In this document: one piece after another, positions 57,401-64,000 of the stretch
Layout: the number at the start of each line of letters is the position of its first letter
How positions within the stretch are numbered: the first letter of the stretch is position 1
Assembly: GCA_029961685.1 (NCBI GenBank)
Contig: JARWKL010000013.1
Span: 26,070,922 to 26,134,921 of the forward strand
Direction: 5' to 3'
Source of the DNA: Aristolochia californica
Lineage: Eukaryota > Streptophyta > Magnoliopsida > Piperales > Aristolochiaceae
Length of the DNA: 64,000 bases
The notes under the pieces: model-generated
What the model saw: only the letters and a program-made list of their open reading frames with translations
What the model was told of the DNA's origin: nothing
Database searches by the model: none
Program-made: the position numbers and the translations under genes

Positions 57401-60400
57401 AAATACCCAACTTAGCCTGAGTGTCTGGTTACAAGTACAGTTCAAAAGAGAAGTTATGTTACATATTTCAAAATAAATGTCCCAATGCTGCCAGGGAGGA
57501 TAGGTTGACTTTGCGCACCGCTCAATGACAATCTTGGAGTCACCTTCAATAAGGAGGGAGGCCACAAGATGGCCCTGGAAGACCTGAAGCCCGTTGAGTA
57601 ATCCGGAGAGTTTTGCGGTGGTAGAGACAAAGACACCCAGTGGCCCGATGAAGGAGAAAAGGAGAAAAGGAGAACAATTTTTGCACTAGTAATTTGCAAT
57701 TTTGTTGATTTAAATTTTGACTAGTCACCAATCAAGCTAATAAATCATTAACTTCAATGTGCAATGAGTTTGTTTGGGCTTTACTTGGCAGGATCGACTA
57801 GTGCATGCAATTACGTAGTGATCGCATCATGTCAGGTGTTGTTTCATCTTCTATTGTAGAAAACAAGGATGACACACTCAAGTAAATCCCAGAACAATTA
57901 AACATCATCAACGATAGGCTCACTGCCCTAGACGTTCGGACCTCAAAAAGGAAGAGTTTTGTAGGAGTTACGTCACCTAGGGGCTATGACACTAAGGATG
58001 AGGTACTCACCCGTTCGCACTCGCATATATTTTCTCCTCCAAGGAACCACACACCCCATATTCCCCACCATGAAGAGCCTAAAGACAAAATGCTAAAACA
58101 CATAAAGGTTGAGGCCCCTACATTTGATGGTAGCTTGGACCCCTGGGTATTCCCCATATGGGTTCATGAGATAGACCGATTTTTTGAATGGTACGACTTA
58201 TCTGAGGATAGAAAAGTTGCGTTCGCAAAAATAAAATTGGCAAGCACCGCTCAACTTTTTCAGGAAAACATTGAAAGTGATATCGCGAGAAGACGCGAGG
58301 CTCCCATTACTCACTGGGAGGAAATGAAACTCAAGCTCCAGACAAAATACCTTCCCCTTCCTATCAAAGCACCCTTCTAGATCAGTGGCACAATCTTAGG
58401 CAGGAGAATAATGTTGTCACTGAGTTTCGTAGGTCGATGACATTTCCATTTTAGTCAAGGGTAGGTGTCTGGTTCCCATTCAATTCCTTGAATACAAGGA
58501 ACACATTTGATGTGATGTAATTACCATGGATGTGGGTCACATCATCTTGGGCAAGCCCTGGTTGTATGACCGAGATGTTACCATTTATGGGCGTTCAAAT
58601 ATTTGCTCCTTGTTTAACGGAAAGACCATCCACCTTAAACCACTGGCACCAAATCCTGATACACAAGGTAAAACACAATCGAGCTCCCAAAAGAAAACCT
58701 TGTTTTTCATCAATCCCAAAGATTTGGAGCATGCAATATTGCATGATTCTACAGTTTTTGCAGTGGTAGCCCACAAGTTACCGGTGAAATCCTCAGGAGA
58801 CCCCGCCTGAAATAGAGTCCATATTATGAAAATTCCAGGATGTCTTTCCCGGGGAGGTTTCAAATAGACTGCCACTTGTGCATGACATCCTCCACGCCAT
58901 AGATTTGGTGTCAAGAGCCACCGTCAAATCTACCGCATTATCGAATGAATCCCGCAAAACATGGAGAATTACAGCGGCAGATGAATGAACTCCTCCAAAA
59001 GGGATTCATCAGGGAGAGTTCAAGTCCTTATGTAGTACTAGCCCCACTCACACCAAAGAAGGATGGCACTTGGCAAATGTGTGTGGACAGTAGGGTCATC
59101 AACAAAATCACCATGAAGTATCGATTTTTTATTCCCAGGCAAGATAATATGATAGATATGTTAATGGGTGCCACTATATTTACAAAGATCGACCTTAAAA
59201 GTGGTTACCAACAAATTCAGGTCCGCTTGGGAGACGAATGGAAAACAACCTTTAAGACAAAAAGTGGCAATATGAATGGATGGTTATGCCATTTGAACTG
59301 TCGAATGTACCTAGCACTTTTATGTGCATGATTACACAAGTGCTTCGAACATTTCTTGGCAAGTTCTTGGTGTTTTATTTTGATGACATCATCATTTATA
59401 GCCAAACCAAAGACCAGCACCTTGACCACCTCCGCCTAGTTTGCCACACGCTCCGGAGGGAAAAGGTTCATGCCAATCTCCAATAATGTTTCTTCCTAAC
59501 TGATTTAGTGGTTTTCTTGGGCTTTGAAGTAACTTCTGCAAACATGACTGCCAACCCCCAGAAAATGAAAGTCATCATCGAATGGCCAGAGCCATCTACT
59601 CTCCACGAGGTTCACAATTTTCATGGTCTTGCCACTTTCTATCGACGATTTATTAAGGGATTTAGTACCATAATGTCCCTGATCACTGATTGCATGAAGA
59701 AAAGAGAATTTTTGTGGTCGAAAACTGCCTCTCGCACTTTTCAAGAAATCAAGAAGCGTATGACCGAGGCACCTGTTATGAGATTACTTGACTTCTCTAA
59801 AGTGTTTTAAGGTAGAATGTGATACATCAGGCATAGGCATAGGAGGCGAACTTAGTTAGGAGCGACATCCCGTAATGTATTTTAGTAAAAAACTTAATGC
59901 CGCCAAATAAAACTACTCAACCTATGATAAGGAGTTCTACGCAGTCGTTCAAGCCTTACGTTTCAAGCCTTACGTTTTTGGCATCACTACCTACTTCCAC
60001 AAGAATTTGTCCTATACTCCGACCACGAGGCCCTTTGCTATCTCAACTCCCAAAAGAAACTCAATCACAGGCATGGCCGGTGGATTGAGTACCTACAGGA
60101 ATACTCTTTTGTCCTAAAGTATAAATCAGGCAATGAAAATAAGATGGTCGATACCCTAAGTCATAGAACAATTTTGTCGTCTTCCATGAGCATTCAAGTT
60201 ACTAGATTTGAGAAGTTCATAGACGAGTACCCCTCATGTCCCGACTTTGAGAGCATTTATACCGAACTGCGAGAGGGACCACATCGTACCATTGTGGATT
60301 ACCACATCCAAAACGATTATCTATTTCAGTCCAACAAGCTATGTGTTCCCCCACACATCTATACAAAACTTCTTAATTTGGGAAACTCATGCAAGGGGAC

Positions 60401-63400
60401 TAGGGGGACATTTTGGGCGCAATAAGACCATCGTGGAAGTAGAGTGTCGATTTTACTAGCCTAGTTTAAAAAGGGATGTTGCCAAGTAGTAAGACAGTGT
60501 AGGACATGCCAATTAGCCAAACACACCAAACAAAACATTGGGCTATATACTTCCCTACAAATCCCTACATGTCCTTGGCAAGACCTCAGCATAGACTTTG
60601 TTTTAGGCCTCTAGCATACTTTTCGAAAACACGACTCCATTTGCATCATAGTAGACCGTTTTTCCAAGATGGCACATTTTATCCCTTGCACTAAAATGTC
60701 TGACGCCTCAAAAATCATTCGACTTTTCTTTGACGAGATCGTCAAGCTATATGATCTACCTCAGACCATTGTATCTGATAAGGATGTCCATTTTATGAGC
60801 TATTTTTGAAAAATGTTTTGGCATTTGATGGCGCTACCAAATTGAAATTTTCCATTGCCCACCACCCTCAAACCGATGGTCAGGCCGAAGTTGTTAATCG
60901 GAGCTTGGGAAACCTTCTTCGTTGCCTCGTAGGAGAGCAACACCGCACTTGGGATCTGGTTCTCCCAATAGCACAATTTGCTTAAAATACTCAGTCAACA
61001 TGTCCATCGACATGAGCCCATTCCAAGTTGTCTATGGTTATCAGCCTAAAAAACCATTAGATCTCATACTTATGTCACCTCTTGCTAGGGTTTTGGAGTC
61101 CGCTACAAAAATTTGCACAGAGAATTCAAGATCTGCATGTTGAAATCACTAAACGACTCCAAGTGAGTAATTCCCAATACAAACTTCAAGATGATATGTA
61201 TAAACTATTAAGTTGGGTCCAAGGCCCATCCCAAAATAACTAGCCAACTTAGGAAACCTCTTTTTATAACTAATAAACTCAAAATCTTTGTACTCACTAA
61301 TCCATGTGAGACTATTCCTTAACACTCCCCCTCACGTGTAGGCTCTCTTTTGTGGCTCTACAAGTGGATAATTTTAGGTGTAGGCCCTCTTTTGTAGCTC
61401 TACAAGTGGATAATTTTAGGTGTAGGCCCTCTTTTGTGGCTCTACAAGTAGATAGTTTAGGTGTAGGCCCTCTTTTGTGGCTCTACAAGTGTATAGTTTA
61501 GGTGTACGCCCACAGATGAATACCTGTTTTGATACCATGTTAAGTTGGGTCCAAGGCCCATCCCAAAATGACTAACCAACTTAGGAAACCTCTTTCCCAA
61601 CTAATAAACTCAAGATTTTTATACTCACTAATCCATGTGGGACTATGTCATGATTCGGATTAGGCCTGAGCGGTTTCTTATTGGACCCGCCTGGAAGTTG
61701 CAATCTCGTAGTGCAAGACCTTTTAAAGTGCTGAAAAAGGTTGGTCAAAATGCTTATCTTGTGGATTTGCCATCAGATTTGGACATGAGCTCCACTTTTA
61801 ACATTGAAGATTTGATGGCATATAGGGACCACCCCTTCATTTCGGATGACCCCTTTTCCTCACTTTTTGACTCCACCCCATTGCGTTATACACCATCTCC
61901 TTCCTCACCTAATATTCCTTTGGAACCTATTCCATTACTCGTAGGACTAGTACATAAAGAACATATTGATGCTATTTTGGATGAACAAGTTTTTACCTGG
62001 AGTGGCACGGTTCAACATTTCCCAGTGCGATGGACAAGGCGACCAGATTCTAATTGCACATGGATTACCAAAGACACACTACAACAGTTGGATCCTGATT
62101 TGTTCAAATACTACCAGAGCCAACAGGAGTCCAACTCGACAGGGTCGAGTTTTTTTCCCAGCTTAAGAGAGTTGATAGGGACACCTCCTCGTGTGCCAGC
62201 GATTACACGAGTCTATACTCAGAGACATCGGGCTACGACAAGACCCACCACGTTGTAGTTGAGGAGTGACACGTTTAGGACAAATTAATTTTTATTTTAT
62301 TTATTTATATTTTTTATTGTGTTTAGGGATATTTTGGTCTTTAGGGGCATTTTTTACTATCAGTATTTTGGTTATTTTGAAATGTTTTAGGGTTTTGGGT
62401 AGCTATTTAAACCCATTATACGAGTAATTGAGCATTATTGAATGAATTGAGACTTTTCTTTTTCTCCCGTTGTTTTCTTCGTCTGTCTCTCTTCCTTTCT
62501 TCGTCTTCCCCTTCTTCTATTTTCTCCAATTCTCCTTCACTACAACAGCATGACGCTCATCCCGCATCACATAGTAGCTCAATTGAGTGCTAAAGATGAA
62601 TATAAAACTATAGTGAACACAACCAATAAATTGATGTGGTTGAAGGCTCTCGTGGCAGAATTAGGTTTTCTCAATCAGAAGCCCATGGAGATGTTATGTG
62701 CTAATAGGGCAAACATATTTATTGCCAACAATTCAATCTTCAACGAATTGCCATTTTGAAGCAGTCATAAACCACAAAATTTCTATATCATATGTGAGAT
62801 CCTCATATTAGCATAGAAACATATTCAGCAAGGCACTTCCAAAGAAGGAATTTATGTTTCTGTGTAGCAAGCTAGAGCTGTTAAATTTTATACTCCAACT
62901 TAGGCGGAAGTGTCAAGAGTGGCATGAGATTAGGTGTATATTGGTCAGATAAATTAAGCTGATCCGTTTTGTGTAAAGTCATTAAGGGTATTATGGTCCT
63001 TATGCTTGTAATATGTACTTAAGAAGATTAGGGATGAATACCGAATTTTGATGCTTTATTTTTTATTTTTTTTAAATAGAATTTTTATGCTTTATTGATC
63101 TAACTATTCTCTGTGTGTGTTTTGATGGAGGGGGAAGGGGCAAATATTGTTTCGCTTATTTACTTCTTAGAAAACTAACCATCCTTTATTTCTATGTTTT
63201 GATTTTGAAATAGCCTGGGTGACGTTTGTGAGCATATTCAAATACATAAGATTCCTAAACACTTCAACATGACCATATTATACACGTAAATACCTGGCTA
63301 TTATTTTCACCAAATCCATATTGTACAGAACTTATTGAACTCCTAAACTGAAGTCCAGCTAAACTTTCACCTCACCATACTGTTGCCAGATGCCAGATTT

Positions 63401-64000
63401 GTTAATGATTGCAACATAAAAAAGAAGACACTTAATAGCTAATGCACGTATGTACTTTGTAGCATATGTTGAATCCAAAAACATGAAAGCATATACCTTC
63501 CTGGTACGAAGACTGCACCTTGGACCCCCTTGTACAATGCTGCTCCCTTCTCTCTAGAATATGATTATACAATAAGAAAATTAGAGCATGTAATTGAAAG
63601 ATAGAATCTTAATTTTTAACTGAGATTGCAGGAGTAAAATTTAACTGATCTGAAACATCATAAAAGATAAAACATAACATTTCTGAAACCTAAGCATACA
63701 GCAATATATGTGGCTCCGCATCCTGCAAAGCTATTTTTCACTAATAAACAGGGCATAAGCCACCATGGGTCTGTACAGTTGCAGAATAGCAGATCTAGAC
63801 CAGCTCCTTATTTTCACCAAAAAGAAGTCAGCACTAGGACCTAATGCATGAAACCTGGAATTGTGTGTGTATATATATTTCAGATCAATGTGCTTAGATA
63901 AAGATAAAAGGGCCAACCTTTAATCTGAGCTTCAATTCATCAAATTCTGCATCTGTCATAATTGGTTTTCCAGTTACATAAGCCATGGAAGCTTCCAGAA
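54462..64000 (-). CDS. PGRL1: PGR5-like protein 1 (PGRL1), C-terminal 178 residues, 7 exons
   Basis: Exons, 5' to 3': 64000-63918 (partial), 63553-63497, 56453-56377, 55104-55053, 54918-54808, 54714-54617, 54522-54462, all with GT-AG borders and consistent phases. PGRL1 is a thylakoid membrane protein that, with PGR5, supports antimycin-sensitive cyclic electron flow around photosystem I. Visible features: [18 protein letters not shown], then [10 protein letters not shown], a first membrane span ([20 protein letters not shown]), a loop [18 protein letters not shown], a second span ([20 protein letters not shown]), then the redox cysteines of [15 protein letters not shown] and [13 protein letters not shown]. 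The stop is at 54462-54464. The transit peptide and N-terminus lie outside the window. The 7-kb intron between the second and third visible exons holds a Gypsy element. Confidence 0.95.
54617..54714 (-). CDS. PGRL1: PGRL1 exon with CPNC cysteine pair
   Basis: Encodes [18 protein letters not shown] and a Gly/Asn-rich turn to KCS, ending two bases into codon AAT. With the last exon (CSTSLDY) it forms two CxxC-type pairs facing each other, as in a small zinc-ribbon-like or redox module. Known PGRL1 proteins use conserved cysteines for thioredoxin-dependent regulation. Confidence 0.92.
55160..55270 (+). repeat. diverged TRIM LTR-like relic
   Basis: GTCTCACGTAGATAAG to GACCCGACTTTAACA aligns loosely with the TRIM LTR in order and spacing. 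It lies in the PGRL1 intron between 55105 and 56376. Confidence 0.45.
55560..55905 (+). pseudogene. Copia gag relic
   Basis: Encodes [20 protein letters not shown], then [12 protein letters not shown], the start and middle of a Copia gag, with stops between. It lies antisense in a PGRL1 intron. Confidence 0.62.
55906..56190 (+). repeat. diverged TRIM relic with 34-bp micro-insertion
   Basis: GTATTAGAGCAAGACATC resembles the TRIM primer-binding region, and 56023-56190 resembles its LTR (AAGGAATGGTCCCACGTAGA). At 56140-56173 a T-run plus GAAATGATGC is inserted between two copies of ACCTGACTTT (56130-56139, 56174-56183). Confidence 0.5.
57300..57679 (-). mobile_element. 380-bp 5'-truncated LINE with target duplication
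   Basis: A plus-strand T-run is followed by minus-strand RNase H coding ([13 protein letters not shown]). TTTGCACTAGT at 57289-57299 recurs at 57680-57690. It lies in the large PGRL1 intron. Confidence 0.85.
57830..62266 (+). mobile_element. Ty3/Gypsy element with chromodomain-like tail, inactive
   Basis: Order: gag (58090-58380; [25 protein letters not shown]), protease remnant (58526-58810; [15 protein letters not shown]), reverse transcriptase (58945-59486; [16 protein letters not shown]-like [20 protein letters not shown]), RNase H (59508-60120; [12 protein letters not shown]), integrase (60144-61150, zinc-binding start [14 protein letters not shown], then [15 protein letters not shown] region) and, after a TRIM insertion, the integrase end ([30 protein letters not shown]) and a chromodomain-like LVRW/TW motif (61960-62110). 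Frameshifts and stops in RT, RNase H and integrase. The 5' LTR was not recognised. Confidence 0.88.
61206..61646 (-). mobile_element. TRIM-like element, inverted, nested in Gypsy integrase
   Basis: The plus strand shows LTR (61206-61324), CTCCCCCTCAC (reverse purine tract), four minisatellite units (GTGGCTCTACAAGTGGATA.. GGTGTAGGCCC), reverse primer-binding site (GATACCA, 61531-61537) and LTR (61538-61646). The last LTR lacks about 9 bp (TCCTTAACA), so the join to the Gypsy codons GACTATGTC involves a small deletion. ACTAT at both borders may be the target duplication or part of the deletion. Confidence 0.8.
62267..62546 (+). repeat. 3' LTR of the Gypsy element
   Basis: Starts TGACACGTTTAGG after a purine-rich GTTGAGGAG and contains a TATA-like GCTATTTAAACCC (62401). 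The right border, near CTACAACAGCA, is approximate. Confidence 0.55.
62547..63110 (+). pseudogene. Copia RNase H end and 3' LTR relic
   Basis: 62550-62759 encodes [20 protein letters not shown] and [20 protein letters not shown], the end of Copia RNase H. A purine-rich CTTAGGCGGAAG is followed by TGTCAAGAGTGGC (62911), the start of an LTR. It abuts the Gypsy LTR. Confidence 0.62.

Overview
The window is nuclear DNA from a flowering plant, probably a eudicot. It has spliced genes with GT-AG introns, the chloroplast protein PGRL1, a plant-type LPEAT2, and an A+T-rich background packed with plant Copia, Gypsy, LINE and TRIM elements. I cannot name the species. Three host genes were rebuilt exon by exon, and in each the splice phases close. 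(1) On the + strand, 1-11527 holds the C-terminal part of a MINDY (FAM63/DUF544) deubiquitinase; its start lies before the window. (2) On the - strand, 34512-13340 holds a complete 14-exon LPEAT2 acyltransferase gene of 548 codons plus stop. (3) On the - strand, 64000-54462 holds the C-terminal 178 residues of PGRL1; its start lies beyond the window.

Layout: MINDY exons lie at 1-1616, 7328-7487 and 11453-11527. Introns 6 and 7 hold a LINE, two copies of an LTR-like repeat, a Gypsy gag relic and a second LINE with clean target-site duplications (TSDs). MINDY and LPEAT2 are convergent, and a tandem duplication (about 11270-13495) covers both 3' ends. It left a dead copy of MINDY's last exon and a dead copy of part of LPEAT2's last exon. 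LPEAT2 then runs right to left through TE-filled introns (9.6 kb and 5 kb are the largest). From 34.5 to 54.4 kb there is no recognised host gene, only nested retroelements: a Copia with long LTRs, another Copia-type element split by a near-complete LINE, and a Copia gag split by a solo LTR. PGRL1 intron 56454-63496 holds a LINE tail, a Gypsy element and a TRIM nested in the Gypsy.

The most unusual element is a TRIM-like miniature LTR retroelement. Its LTRs are 106-118 bp, followed by an initiator-tRNA-Met type primer-binding site, an internal region made almost entirely of a roughly 41-bp minisatellite, and a polypurine tract. It occurs as a single 401-bp copy with a perfect TSD (19201-19601), as a tandem array of five LTRs and four internal regions with a 329-331 bp period inside one TSD pair (22263-23673), and as an inverted copy inside the Gypsy element (61206-61646).

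The host genes do not form a pathway: MINDY trims ubiquitin chains, LPEAT2 re-acylates lysophospholipids, and PGRL1 supports cyclic electron flow around photosystem I. What links them physically is the shared MINDY/LPEAT2 3' boundary and heavy retroelement loading of introns.
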